Positions 48,529 through 57,720 are shown, numbered from the stretch's first letter. The stretch is DNA of 64,000 nucleotides from Flavitalea sp966112615 (GCA_966112615.1 CBHWDO010000017.1:1-64000), one strand, 5' to 3'. The notes: generated by a model from the letters alone, not told the origin. Numbers and translations: made by a program.

Positions 48529-49093
48529 ATGAAAAATATCCTTTTCATCATATTAATGGCGATCTCTTCAATTACTGCATTTGCCCAGGATGAAGAACCC
48601 CGAAGAGGCTTTGATAAAAGCAGGCTGTTCTTTGGTGGGAACTTTGGATTGAGCTTTGGAAATTACACTTTTGTAAACGTCTCTCCACAGGTTGGATATA
48701 GATTCAATAACTGGTTTGCTGCAGGTGCAGGTCCAAACTTTCAATATACTTCTTACAAGAACCGTATCAACGGGAATACAATTTCAAGGGAAAAATTATG
48801 GGGTGCTTGGTCTGAATGTATTTGGAAGAATTTATCCGCTCGACCAGGTATTTATCCAGGTTCAGCCTGAAGGAAATTATACCTGGGGTAAATATAAATT
48901 TTACGGTCCACCTGAATATACCAGCGACCTGAAAGGAAAGATCGTTCCTTCATTACTTGTAGGTGCGGGTGGTGCGATCCCGGCTGGAAGAGGAGCTTTC
49001 ATTGTGATGGCACAATATGATGTGCTTCAAAATGAAAGAACACCCTATGGAAACAGGGTGTTCTATAACTTCGGGTATAATGTAGGATTCTAG
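48529..49093 (+). pseudogene. Outer-membrane beta-barrel protein gene with frameshift
   Basis: The first frame (48529-48870) begins with a signal peptide ending AFAQ20 and a barrel-like start (FFGGNFGLSFGNYTFVNVSP). It then degenerates after REKLW into an unrelated tail. The sequence continues sensibly in the next frame from about 48800 (VLGLNVFGRIYPLDQVF) to FNYGYNVGF-like barrel strands and a terminal aromatic at 49093. The switch falls at a run of four G (near 48799-48803). Removing one G restores a single protein of 187 residues, a normal size for a small outer-membrane barrel. It may be a true pseudogene or a sequencing error. The stop codon overlaps that of the convergent LOG-family gene. 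Confidence 0.8.
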
Positions 49094-49629
49094 TCTATCT
49101 TATTAAATACCTCTTTGGCATTACTGCAGAATATGATGCGTTCTTCAAGGTTGTCGTACAGAAAACCTTCACGCTCCATACTTTTCATGTGGTTAAACAG
49201 GTTATCATAAAATCCACCTGAATTAAGAATATAGATCTTCTTATCATGGATTTTGAGCTGGTTCCAGGTGAGCATTTCAAATAACTCATCAAGCGTTCCA
49301 AAGCCACCGGGCAGAATGATAGCGGCATCGCTCATTTCAAAAAGCATTTTTTTGCGGGTGTGCATATCCGGAACAACGGCCAGTTCCTGGATCCCCTCAT
49401 GCTGGTGTTCCCATTCGATCAGTAGTTTTGGAATGATGCCCATCACATGTCCACCGTTTTCAAGGGCTGCATCGGCTACGGCTCCCATTAAGCCAACTTT
49501 ACCGCCTCCATAGATCAATTTCAGGTTCAGGATTGCGATCAACTTCCCTAATTCTGAAGCGTCCTGCATAAAAACTTTGTTTTTCCCGGGTTTGGAGCCA
49601 CAAAACACAGCAACTGATTGGATTTTCAT
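49090..49629 (-). CDS. LOG family protein (TIGR00730), putative nucleotide 5'-monophosphate phosphoribohydrolase
   Basis: The frame is open to 49683, but the family start is the ATG at 49629 (MKIQSVAVFCGS), giving 179 residues. The Rossmann-like fold shows the family signatures YGGGKVGLMG and LPGGFGTLDELFE, which hold the nucleotide-binding and catalytic Arg/Glu positions of cytokinin-activating LOG enzymes and bacterial YgdH/PpnN-type nucleosidases. It probably cleaves AMP-like nucleotides to base and ribose 5-phosphate. It is divergently transcribed from the symporter gene. Confidence 0.92.
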   Translation of the reverse strand: MKIQSVAVFCGSKPGKNKVFMQDASELGKLIAILNLKLIYGGGKVGLMGAVADAALENGGHVMGIIPKLLIEWEHQHEGIQELAVVPDMHTRKKMLFEMSDAAIILPGGFGTLDELFEMLTWNQLKIHDKKIYILNSGGFYDNLFNHMKSMEREGFLYDNLEERIIFCSNAKEVFNKID

Positions 49630-49701
49630 GGCGACAAGATACGGAGAGCTCACTACAATTTTCCTACCTTGAGCCCGTTTCATGAATTTTTAAACCAGCG
49701 T

Positions 49702-51207
49702 ATGTCATCAACGGTATTGTTCTCATTCGTCATAGGATACTTTATTCTCCTGCTCGTTGTAGCATGGTACACTTCGAGAAATTCCAATAATGATTCCTTT
49801 TTTATAGGAAATAAGAGCTCCAACTGGATGCTGGTAGCATTCGGAATGATCGGGACCTCTCTGTCCGGAGTGACCTTTGTTTCCGTTCCGGGAACGGTTG
49901 GCGGAGCCGGTTTCGCCTATTTCCAGGTAGTGATCGGTTACCTGATTGGTTATGTTCTGATCGCTTTTATTTTATTACCGCTGTATTACAGGCTGAACCT
50001 GACTTCAATCTATAATTACCTCCAGCAGCGTTTTGGAATGGTATCCTATAAGACCGGTGCATTATTCTTTCTTATATCACGCACCCTTGGCGCCACTGCA
50101 AGACTTTACCTTGTCATCAATGTTCTGCAGCTTTTTATATTGAAAGACCTGGGCGTTTCATTTGAAGTCACCACTTTTGTGATCCTCCTTATGATCCTAC
50201 TGTACACATTTGAAGGTGGTGTAAAAACGATTGTATTTACCGATACGCTTCAAACTACTTTCATGTTGCTGGGACTGGTAGTCTGCATATTTTATGTAAG
50301 CGATGCATCGTTCTCCTCCACACTCCAGCAACTCCAGGACCAGGACCTTACAAGGATCTTCAATACTGATGTGAACAGTCCTTCCCATTTCGTGAAGCAT
50401 ATATTGGGCGGAGCTTTCATTACGGTAGCTATGACAGGTCTTGACCAGGAAATGATGCAAAAGAATATCAGTGTAAGAACCCTGAAAGATTCTCAAAAGA
50501 ACATGCTGGTGTTTAGCGTGATACTTGCCGTGGTGAACTTCCTGTTTCTTTTCCTCGGTGGTCTTTTGTATCTATTTGCGGCAGAAAAAGGGATCAATGT
50601 GCCTGCAGATGACCTTTTCCCAACCATTGCACTCAATTATCTTCCTTCAGGTGTAGCGATCATTTTCATAATAGGACTCATCTCAGCACTTTTCCCCAGT
50701 GCGGATGGGGCACTTACGGCCTTGACCTCTTCATTCTGTATCGACATTCTTGGTATCAAAAGAAGGGAAGAACTGGATGAAAAGCAGCGCAAGAAGATCA
50801 GGCTAACCGTTCACTTTATCATGGCGGTAATATTCTTCCTGCTGGTGATCGGTTTCAAGGTCATGAATAATAAATCAATTATTGATGTGATCCTGAAAGT
50901 TGCCGGCTTTACCTATGGTCCATTACTTGGATTGTTTGCTTTTGGAATTCTCACTAAGAGAGTGATTAACGACAGGCTATCACTGATTGTCTGCCTGCTT
51001 GCACCAACCATTATTCTCGGAATTGACTTAATTAATAATATTGATTGGTGGATAAAGCAACTTAAGCTGGATGAAGCAGGAATGAGTGGGGTAAAAGCTC
51101 TTTCTCAATCAATATTCGGCTCTTTCAAGATCGGGTATGAACTCCTCATATATAATGGTATCCTGACTTTCCTGGGACTTTGGTTCATTTCAAAAAAGCA
51201 GTCATGA
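49702..51207 (+). CDS. Sodium:solute symporter (SSS family)
   Basis: The best start is ATG 49702, which begins right before the first helix and gives 501 residues; the frame is open from 49618 but that would overlap the divergent LOG gene. About 13 hydrophobic helices of the LeuT-type fold are visible, with DSFFIGNKSSNW after helix 1 and TSLSGVTFVSVPG, the typical family region for the first sodium-binding helix. Closest family types in Bacteroidota are the uncharacterised SSS transporters near the proline/sialic-acid group. The substrate is unknown. The stop overlaps the next start (ATGA at 51204). Confidence 0.9.
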   Translation: MSSTVLFSFVIGYFILLLVVAWYTSRNSNNDSFFIGNKSSNWMLVAFGMIGTSLSGVTFVSVPGTVGGAGFAYFQVVIGYLIGYVLIAFILLPLYYRLNLTSIYNYLQQRFGMVSYKTGALFFLISRTLGATARLYLVINVLQLFILKDLGVSFEVTTFVILLMILLYTFEGGVKTIVFTDTLQTTFMLLGLVVCIFYVSDASFSSTLQQLQDQDLTRIFNTDVNSPSHFVKHILGGAFITVAMTGLDQEMMQKNISVRTLKDSQKNMLVFSVILAVVNFLFLFLGGLLYLFAAEKGINVPADDLFPTIALNYLPSGVAIIFIIGLISALFPSADGALTALTSSFCIDILGIKRREELDEKQRKKIRLTVHFIMAVIFFLLVIGFKVMNNKSIIDVILKVAGFTYGPLLGLFAFGILTKRVINDRLSLIVCLLAPTIILGIDLINNIDWWIKQLKLDEAGMSGVKALSQSIFGSFKIGYELLIYNGILTFLGLWFISKKQS

Positions 51208-51842
51208 ACATCGTAGAGCCTTTGATCGAAGCCTATGCAGCCGGGTTTACAGATCCGGAGGAGCCTTTATTAAGAGAAATTCATGAAGAAACGCAACGTG
51301 ATCATCCGCGTGCTCACATGATCAGTGGACATCTTCAGGGGAAATTTTTACAAATCATTTGCAATATCATGCGACCCCGAAGGGTTCTGGAAATCGGTAC
51401 ATTTACAGGATACAGCGCTCTTTGCATGGCCAAAGGGCTTTCGGATGATGGAATTCTGCATACAATTGAGCTCAGGGAAGAAGATGCAGAACGGTCAAGG
51501 AAAAATTTCAATAGGTCAAATCAGGCTGATAGGATAATTTTGCACGTCGGGAATGCGTTAGAGATCATTCCTTCACTCGAAGAAACCTGGGATCTGGTTT
51601 TTATAGATGCAGATAAGGTAAGCTACCAGCAATATTATACCATGGTATTGCCAGCACTTCGTTCGGGTGGGGTCATTCTGGCTGATAATGTGTTGTTTCA
51701 TGGCCAGGTGATCGAGGAACCGGTTAAGGGCAAAAATGCAAAAGCAATGCATGCATTTAACCAATACGTCAGCGAAGACCATCGGGTAGAAAAGATGATA
51801 TTGACCCTGCGGGATGGATTGATGCTGATCAGAAAAAAGTAA
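51204..51842 (+). CDS. Class I SAM-dependent O-methyltransferase
   Basis: The ATG at 51204 overlaps the symporter stop by 4 bases and gives 212 residues. The protein fits the O-methyltransferase family 3 (COG4122, catechol/caffeoyl-CoA-like). The SAM-binding motif is VLEIGTFTGYSALCMA, followed by HTIELREED, and the metal-site region contains FIDADKVSYQQYY and ADNVLFHG. The true substrate of this group in Bacteroidota is unclear, though tRNA wobble-uridine methylation (TrmR) is known for Firmicute relatives. Confidence 0.9.
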   Translation: MNIVEPLIEAYAAGFTDPEEPLLREIHEETQRDHPRAHMISGHLQGKFLQIICNIMRPRRVLEIGTFTGYSALCMAKGLSDDGILHTIELREEDAERSRKNFNRSNQADRIILHVGNALEIIPSLEETWDLVFIDADKVSYQQYYTMVLPALRSGGVILADNVLFHGQVIEEPVKGKNAKAMHAFNQYVSEDHRVEKMILTLRDGLMLIRKK

Positions 51843-51860
51843 TCACAGCGAGTTTTTATA

Positions 51861-53051
51861 ATGAAAAAATTATTTGCAGTCCTTTTCGCTCTTGGATTCT
51901 CTTACGGCTCATACGCCCAAAGAGCTGAAGAGATCGTGGCCTACATCAACCAGTACAAAGACCTGGCAATGGCGGAAATGATCCGGACGGGTGTTCCGGC
52001 TTCCATTAAACTTGCACAGGGTATTCACGAAACTTCTGCAGGAAGGAGTGAATTGGTTTTGAAGTCTAACAACCACTTTGGAATTAAATGCAAATCTACC
52101 TGGACTGGTAAGAAAGTTTATCACGATGACGATGCGCTTGGCGAATGTTTCCGTAGCTACGATGATCCTTCAACATCCTACGCAGATCATTCGGATTTTT
52201 TAAAGAATAACCAGCGTTATGCCTTTCTTTTCAAACTGGATCCTCATGATTATAAAGGCTGGGCTTATGGTTTGAAGAAAGCCGGGTATGCTACCAACAT
52301 CAAATATTCCCAGATCCTCGTAAGGTTGATAGAAGAATATAACCTTCAGCAGTATACGCTGATCGCTTTGGGTGAATTAAAAGCACCAGATGTAATGCTG
52401 GTTTCTAACAAGCCACAGGAGTCTCCAATGAAGGTGACCAATGCAGTGATCACCGAAACACCTAAGAAAGCAGTTAACTATCCTGAAGGGGAATTCAAAG
52501 TAAATCATACCAAAGTTGTGTTCGTTAAAGCAGGTACTTCTTTGTTGGCAATTGCCAATGAATATGGGATTACGTATGCGCGTTTGTTAGAATTTAATGA
52601 ACTACAGGATACTGATGTGCTGGAGGAAGATCAGCTGATTTATCTCCAAAGAAAAAGAAAGGTAGGATCCCGCGAATTTCATGTCGTGGAAGAAGGTGAA
52701 ACCCTTTATGGAATAGCACAGGCTGAAGGGATTCGTCTCGATGAACTTGCAAAACTGAATTTACTTGGGGAAGATGATCAACCTGCAGTTGGAGAGAAGA
52801 TCTTCCTGCAAAAGAAAGCTCTTGTAAAACCAATCCTTGAAAGTGAAGTGAAGAATGTGGTAGCAGAGGTGGGTGTTCCTTCAAGAACAGATATTGCAAA
52901 AGGTCCTTCCAAACATATAGTGCAAACAAAGGAAACACTCTATAGTATTGCAAGAAAATACGGTGTTGGAATTGAAGAACTTAAAGAATGGAATCGCTTG
53001 TCTGGAACAGATCTTAGGATCGGGCAGGAACTGGTGATCCTTAAAAACTAA
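51861..53051 (+). CDS. Secreted glucosaminidase with three LysM domains
   Basis: The 396-residue protein has a signal peptide ending YAQ20 and a FlgJ/Bax-like mannosyl-glycoprotein endo-beta-N-acetylglucosaminidase domain (about 25-170). Glu57 in GIHETSAGRSEL is the catalytic acid, and SNNHFGIKC is the family motif. Three LysM domains follow (about 213-258, 270-318 and 350-396) and should bind peptidoglycan. It is predicted to cut the glycan strands during cell-wall turnover. It follows the methyltransferase by 18 bases and precedes hpt by 3 bases. Confidence 0.93.
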   Translation: MKKLFAVLFALGFSYGSYAQRAEEIVAYINQYKDLAMAEMIRTGVPASIKLAQGIHETSAGRSELVLKSNNHFGIKCKSTWTGKKVYHDDDALGECFRSYDDPSTSYADHSDFLKNNQRYAFLFKLDPHDYKGWAYGLKKAGYATNIKYSQILVRLIEEYNLQQYTLIALGELKAPDVMLVSNKPQESPMKVTNAVITETPKKAVNYPEGEFKVNHTKVVFVKAGTSLLAIANEYGITYARLLEFNELQDTDVLEEDQLIYLQRKRKVGSREFHVVEEGETLYGIAQAEGIRLDELAKLNLLGEDDQPAVGEKIFLQKKALVKPILESEVKNVVAEVGVPSRTDIAKGPSKHIVQTKETLYSIARKYGVGIEELKEWNRLSGTDLRIGQELVILKN

Positions 53052-53054
53052 TTC

Positions 53055-53591
53055 ATGTCAGTTATCCAGGTCCACGACAAAAGCTTTGAACCATATATCA
53101 CTGCTGAGCAACTTACGGCAAGAATTAAGGAACTGGCATCTGAGCTTGACCAGGCATATGAAGGTAAAAAGCCATTATTTATCGCAATTCTAAATGGGTC
53201 ATTCATTTTTGCAGCGGATCTTTTCCGCGCACTTACTATCGATGCAGAGATCTGTTTTATCAAACTGGCTTCTTATAAAGGAACTAAATCTACCGGCCAG
53301 GTTATTACTGCAATCGGTCTGGATATGGATCTTTACGGAAGGGATGTTGTGATCATTGAAGATATTGTTGATACCGGTAAAACGCTCAGTGAATTCTTAC
53401 CTCAACTTCACCACCAGCAGCCTTCTTCCTTAAAGATCGTTGCGCTGCTGCACAAACCTGAAGCCTCTAAACATCCATTGACCATTGATCATCTTGGATT
53501 TTCCATTCCGGATAAATTTGTGGTTGGTTATGGATTGGATTATGATGGATTGGGAAGAAATATTCCGGCCATATACAGGCTATGCGAATAA
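53055..53591 (+). CDS. hpt: Hypoxanthine phosphoribosyltransferase
   Basis: The 178-residue enzyme salvages hypoxanthine (and usually guanine) with PRPP to make IMP or GMP. The PRPP-binding loop is VIIEDIVDTGKTL, the flexible loop lies near LASYKGTKSTG, and FVVGYGLDYDGLGRNIP is the typical C-terminal signature of the family. Length matches other bacterial HPRTs. It starts 3 bases after the LysM protein stop. Confidence 0.95.
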   Translation: MSVIQVHDKSFEPYITAEQLTARIKELASELDQAYEGKKPLFIAILNGSFIFAADLFRALTIDAEICFIKLASYKGTKSTGQVITAIGLDMDLYGRDVVIIEDIVDTGKTLSEFLPQLHHQQPSSLKIVALLHKPEASKHPLTIDHLGFSIPDKFVVGYGLDYDGLGRNIPAIYRLCE

Positions 53592-53643
53592 AATCGTTAC
53601 TGTGTTGCCATGATTGGTTACATTAGTTAATTATAAAATTCCT

Positions 53644-55368
53644 TTGAAAAATTTCGTTGCCATATGCCTGCTCATGGTATGGTGCGCAACTGGCCTGTCG
53701 CAATTCTATTTTCGTGGAGAAATTAGGGATGCGCATGATAACCCGCTGACCAACGCCAGGATCGTACTGCACTCCAACAATTATGTCTTCCATTCTGGAA
53801 CAGGCGGAGCTTTTGGTATTACCAGCGAAAAACCTAAGGATTCTGCAACCATAACACTGGAAGGCTATATTACCCGCACTGTTTTCCTCGATGCAAACCA
53901 GTATAATAAGATCCAGCTAAAGTCATCAATTATAGCGCCGGTTACAAAATCAAATCGACTCCTTTCATTTACCAAGGATCTGCGTTTTGAAAAAGATGAT
54001 GATATTCATGCGGGGAATGAGACCTATAGCAATATTGTAAAGAACCAGTTTGTAATGGCAAACAGGTTTCCTGAAACAGGATTTGCCTTAAATACCGACA
54101 AGGCTTCCTATAGCAATATCCGTCGCTTCCTGAATATGAACAGTTTTGTTCCTGAAGATGCAGTTAGGCCGGAAGAAATGTTGAATTACTTCAACCTGGG
54201 ATATATAGAACCTGCTCCTGATAGTGTGTTTGCGTTTCATTCTTATGTTTCTGATTGTCCCTGGAATGTTCAGAATAAATTGCTGTTTCTACAGGTATCA
54301 GCAAAGAAGATCGATCCAAGAAGTATACCTCCCAGTAACCTGGTTTTCCTGATTGATGTTTCCGGGTCGATGGATATGCCGAACAGGCTGCCTTTGCTCA
54401 AATCAGCATTTAAATTATTGGTCGATAACTTACGCGCACAGGATACGATCTCAATTGTAGTATATGGATCTTCAACCGGGGTATGGCTCAGACCAACTTC
54501 GGGGATTGAAAAAGAAAAGATCCGCAAAGCCATTGAAGAGCTGACTCCCGCCGGAGCCACCCCTGGTGAATCAGGGATCAGATCTGCCTACAGGGTAGCT
54601 AAAAGCCAGTTCATTACCAATGGGAATAACAGGGTAATACTCGCGACAGACGGGGATTTTAATGTTGGCCAGACTACCGAAGATGACCTGGAAGTATTGA
54701 TCACGCAGCACCAGCAGATGGGAATCTACCTGACCTGCCTTGGGGTTGGGATGGGAAATTATAAAGATTCAAAACTTGAGATCCTTGCTAAGAAAGGCAA
54801 TGGAAATTTTGCTTATCTCGATACTGAGAAAGAGGCAGAAAAAGTCCTTGTAAAAGAATTAACGCAGACGCTATATACAGTTGCGGATGATGTCCATTTA
54901 AATATCCGGTTTAATCCAGGGGCTGTTTCCCAATATCGGCTGATAGGATATGACAACAAATTCAAGGCTTTGACCGATACACTCAGTAAGATGGAGGGTG
55001 GGGAATTGGGTTCAGGTCAGAATACCATGGTGCTTTTTGAGATCATGCCATCTGGACAATCTGCAAATGAGCTAGCCAATGTAGATGCTTTCTTCAGGTT
55101 GCCCTATGACTCTTCGGTTCATACCAGCAGTTATGTTTGCCCGGATAACTATGTTGCTTTTAAGGAGTTGCCCTCATTCTACAGATTCTCATCGGCTGTG
55201 GCCATGTTCGGGGAACTTCTTCGAAGTTCAAAACACATAAAATTCGGCAAATGGTATGAAGTAATTCAACTGGCCAAAAATTCCGCAGAACCCACTGATG
55301 CAGTTCAACAGGAGTTTATTGAGTTGGTGGAGAAGGCGGGGAAAATATATAAGAAGAAAAGAAGGTGA
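53644..55368 (+). CDS. Secreted VWA domain protein (YfbK-like) with carboxypeptidase-regulatory-like domain
   Basis: The open frame reaches TTG 53614, but I prefer the TTG at 53644 because it gives a clean signal peptide (KNFVAICLLMVWCATGLSQ) and 574 residues. A CarboxypepD_reg-like domain follows (GEIRDAHDNPLTNARIVL). Next comes the vWF_A N-terminal motif VRPEEMLNYF and a VWA domain with the MIDAS DVSGSMD, ATP GES and ATDGDFN elements. The C-terminus resembles DUF3520 (ADDVHLNIRFNP, YRLIGYDNK). This YfbK-type architecture is widespread in Bacteroidota and its function is unknown. The stop codon TGA is the first unit of the downstream octamer repeat. Confidence 0.87.
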   Translation: MKNFVAICLLMVWCATGLSQFYFRGEIRDAHDNPLTNARIVLHSNNYVFHSGTGGAFGITSEKPKDSATITLEGYITRTVFLDANQYNKIQLKSSIIAPVTKSNRLLSFTKDLRFEKDDDIHAGNETYSNIVKNQFVMANRFPETGFALNTDKASYSNIRRFLNMNSFVPEDAVRPEEMLNYFNLGYIEPAPDSVFAFHSYVSDCPWNVQNKLLFLQVSAKKIDPRSIPPSNLVFLIDVSGSMDMPNRLPLLKSAFKLLVDNLRAQDTISIVVYGSSTGVWLRPTSGIEKEKIRKAIEELTPAGATPGESGIRSAYRVAKSQFITNGNNRVILATDGDFNVGQTTEDDLEVLITQHQQMGIYLTCLGVGMGNYKDSKLEILAKKGNGNFAYLDTEKEAEKVLVKELTQTLYTVADDVHLNIRFNPGAVSQYRLIGYDNKFKALTDTLSKMEGGELGSGQNTMVLFEIMPSGQSANELANVDAFFRLPYDSSVHTSSYVCPDNYVAFKELPSFYRFSSAVAMFGELLRSSKHIKFGKWYEVIQLAKNSAEPTDAVQQEFIELVEKAGKIYKKKRR

Positions 55369-55442
55369 GGAGTTGAGGAGTTGAGGAGTTTAGAATATTT
55401 TTCTCCTCAACTCCTCATCTCCTCAACTCCTCATCTCCTCTA
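55366..55442. repeat. Inverted array of an 8-bp repeat (TGAGGAGT / CTCCTCAW)
   Basis: Three perfect copies of TGAGGAGT (55366-55389) face five copies of the complementary CTCCTCAA/CTCCTCAT type (55403-55442) across a 13-base AT-rich spacer. The transcript would fold into a strong hairpin. The whole gap between the convergent VWA and dnaJ genes is this element, and it supplies both stop codons. A role as terminator is likely. Confidence 0.9.
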
Positions 55443-56600
55443 CTGAAACATTTCCCTCACCCTATCAAAAAACGTCTTATCGCTCTTCTCCGGATGCGGT
55501 TTGAAATTCTGTGAGGTGCTCATTTTTTCAAGGGCTGACCTTTCTTCGGCGCTAACATGTTGGGGAGTCCAGACATTCACGAAGATCAGCTGGTCGCCTT
55601 TTTCATATGAATTGACTGCAGGAAAACCTTTTCCTTTCAGCCTGAATATTTTACCGCTTTGAGTTCCTGCAGGGATCTTGATCTTAGCGCGGCCATCAAT
55701 AGTTGGAATTTCCACCTGTGTTCCAAAAACGGCATCAGGGAAGGAAATATGAAGTTCATAGACCACGTTTATGCCATCGCGATGGAGCTCCTTATGTGGT
55801 TCTTCTTCAATCAGAACAATCAGATCGCCAGGCATTCCGCCTCTTTCTCCGGCATTACCTTTTCCACCTACGCTTAATTGCATGCCTTCCTGAACACCGG
55901 CTGGAATATTGAGTTCCACCATTTCTTCTCCATAAACACGGCCTTCACCTTTACATGAACCGCATTTTTGAGTTATGGTAGTACCTTCACCGTTACAGGT
56001 AGGACAGGTGGTCACTGTTTGCATCTGGCCCAGGAAAGTATTGCTAACTCTTCTAACCTGTCCGCTACCACCGCAGGTTCCGCAGGTTTGCATGGAGTTT
56101 TTGTCCTTTGCTCCTGAGCCTCCGCAGGTAGTACATCCCACGTATTTCTTAACCTTTACCTGCTTTGTTACCCCTTTAGCGATCTCTTCGTAAGTAAGTT
56201 TTATTTTGATACGAAGATTGCTGCCCCGGGTTCCGCGTGAACGCTGACCTCCACGGCGGCCGCCTCCACCGCCACCTCCAAAGAAGGATCCAAAAATATC
56301 TTCACCAAAAATATCACCGAACTGGCTGAAGATATCCTCCATGTTAGGATTGCCGCTGAAACCACGACCATTGTTACTCATACCGGCATGACCAAAGCGA
56401 TCATACTGTGCTCTCTTATCGGAATCGCTTAATACTTCGTAAGCCTCTGCAGCCTCCTTAAATTTTTCTTCAGCCGATTTATCTCCGGGGTTACGGTCGG
56501 GGTGGTATTGCATGGCCACTTTGCGGTAGGCTTTTTTAATGTCATCCGCAGAAGCGTCCTTTGAAACACCTAATATTTCGTAATAATCTCTTTTTGACAT
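55440..56600 (-). CDS. dnaJ: Chaperone DnaJ (Hsp40)
   Basis: DnaJ delivers unfolded proteins to DnaK and triggers its ATPase. From the ATG at 56600 the protein has 386 residues; the six extra codons upstream are not needed. The J domain carries HPD at 33-35. A Gly/Phe-rich region follows (about 75-125, with a poly-Gly stretch). The zinc-finger domain has four CxxCxGxG repeats (CTTCGGSG, CGTCGGSG, CPTCNGEG, CGSCKGEG), and the C-terminal substrate-binding domains are complete. It is 41 bases downstream of grpE. The stop codon lies in the octamer repeat. Confidence 0.96.
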   Translation of the reverse strand: MSKRDYYEILGVSKDASADDIKKAYRKVAMQYHPDRNPGDKSAEEKFKEAAEAYEVLSDSDKRAQYDRFGHAGMSNNGRGFSGNPNMEDIFSQFGDIFGEDIFGSFFGGGGGGGRRGGQRSRGTRGSNLRIKIKLTYEEIAKGVTKQVKVKKYVGCTTCGGSGAKDKNSMQTCGTCGGSGQVRRVSNTFLGQMQTVTTCPTCNGEGTTITQKCGSCKGEGRVYGEEMVELNIPAGVQEGMQLSVGGKGNAGERGGMPGDLIVLIEEEPHKELHRDGINVVYELHISFPDAVFGTQVEIPTIDGRAKIKIPAGTQSGKIFRLKGKGFPAVNSYEKGDQLIFVNVWTPQHVSAEERSALEKMSTSQNFKPHPEKSDKTFFDRVREMFQ

Positions 56601-56641
56601 GTTCGGTTCATAAAGCACGGGGAACGTGCTGGTTTACAATG

Positions 56642-57175
56642 TTATTTTCCAACAACAACTTTTGCGAAACGGATGATCTTATCATTCAGGTAATATCCTT
56701 TCTCCACTTCATCGATCACTTTCCCCTGCATTTCTTCCGAAGGTGCGGGGATCTCAGTGATGGCTTCGTGCATGTCGGGGTCGAAATCCTTTCCAATAGA
56801 TTCCATTGGTTTAAGACCGCGGGATTGAAGGGTATTGCGTAATTTATTGAAAACAAGGGTGAAGCCCTCCTTCAATGCTTTGATATCCTGCGCGTTCTGT
56901 AATTGTTTTTCAGCTCTTTCACTATCATCCAACACTTCGAGAAGTGATCCAATCACATCCTTTCCGGCGGTAGCGATCAATTCAACCTTTTCCTTGGCGG
57001 TACGGCGACGGAAATTGTCGAACTCAGCAGCCTGTCGAAGGTATTTATCTTTCATTTCGTCCAGTTCCGCCTGCAATTTTTGCAGTTCAGTTTGTTCCTG
57101 TTCTGACTGGTTGATCTCTTCCTGCTGCATGTTGGTTTGTTCCTGCATCTCTTCCTGCATTTTATTTTCTTCCAT
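56642..57175 (-). CDS. grpE: Nucleotide exchange factor GrpE
   Basis: GrpE releases ADP from DnaK. The true start is the ATG at 57175 (MEENKMQEEM), giving 177 residues; the longer frame runs into the octamer repeat and is not coding. A Glu/Gln-rich N-terminal tail and a long coiled coil (about 25-95, including KYLRQAAEFDNFRRRTAKE) precede the C-terminal beta domain with AITEIPAPS and the terminal YYLNDKIIRFAKVVVGK signature. Gene order grpE-dnaJ is standard. dnaK is not in the window. Confidence 0.95.
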   Translation of the reverse strand: MEENKMQEEMQEQTNMQQEEINQSEQEQTELQKLQAELDEMKDKYLRQAAEFDNFRRRTAKEKVELIATAGKDVIGSLLEVLDDSERAEKQLQNAQDIKALKEGFTLVFNKLRNTLQSRGLKPMESIGKDFDPDMHEAITEIPAPSEEMQGKVIDEVEKGYYLNDKIIRFAKVVVGK

Positions 57176-57262
57176 ATGCTGATAAATTGTCGGCAAAATT
57201 AAGGTTGTCAAGAATTCGGCCAAGTGGAAGTTTTGGTCAAAGTGGCAGGGGGGAAGGAAATT

Positions 57263-57366
57263 AGGAGGTGAGGAGGTGAGGAGATGAGGAGGTGAGGAGA
57301 TGAGTATATGAGTAGGGTTACCCAAACTTCTCAACTCCTCATCTCCTCACCTCCTCACCTCCTTAC
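57263..57366. repeat. Second inverted array of the 8-bp repeat
   Basis: Five copies of AGGAGRTG plus two degenerate ones (57263-57318) face five copies of CTCCTCAN-type units (57327-57366) across a GGGTTACCC centre. It is the same kind of element as at 55366-55442 but lies upstream of grpE. It could act as a hairpin between the divergent grpE and SusC genes. Confidence 0.88.
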
Positions 57367-57720
57367 TTCGTGTACCAAATACATATTTTGTTAAAAAAAA
57401 ATTAAAAAAAACTGCCAAATTCTTGCAGCGAATAAGGGCTTAAACTTATCTTAGAACTGTAATAACTGATTGCACGCCAATACTAACGATTGTTTGTCTT
57501 CTAGGACAATGACTTGTGCTGAATGAATCTTACCGTTGGGGGTCCTGTCCCTGACACAATCTTGCGTATGGCCAATCTGGCAAATTCAATATCCAGGCAT
57601 TACACAACAGAAAGGGAGAAATTTTACGGAAGGAATTATTGATTAGTTCGGGAATGTACAAAGGCTAATAAACTTGCTGTATATATCAATTATCAACCCA
57701 ACAATCAAAAACCAGCATTT
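57367..57720. other. Intergenic leader of the SusC/SusD operon
   Basis: This stretch has no plausible coding frame. It contains an A-rich tract near 57390-57410 and should include the promoter and a long leader for the SusC gene. I found no clear TAnnTTTG box. The part between 57176 and 57262, next to the repeat, is the grpE leader. Confidence 0.5.

Noticed and set aside
49038..49063. Hairpin GAACACCCT...AGGGTGTTC as a terminator
   Set aside because: It lies inside the coding part of the frameshifted barrel gene and no T-run follows.
49618..49701. Longer start of the symporter and of the LOG protein
   Set aside because: The two extended frames overlap each other on opposite strands; the family starts at 49702 and 49629 leave a normal divergent promoter region.
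55366..55442. Octamer arrays as CRISPR or insertion-sequence ends
   Set aside because: The units are contiguous 8-mers without spacers and no transposase lies near either array.
57176..57334. Extended N-terminus of GrpE in the open frame
   Set aside because: The extra residues are translated octamer repeat and low-complexity sequence; the standard GrpE start is the ATG at 57175.
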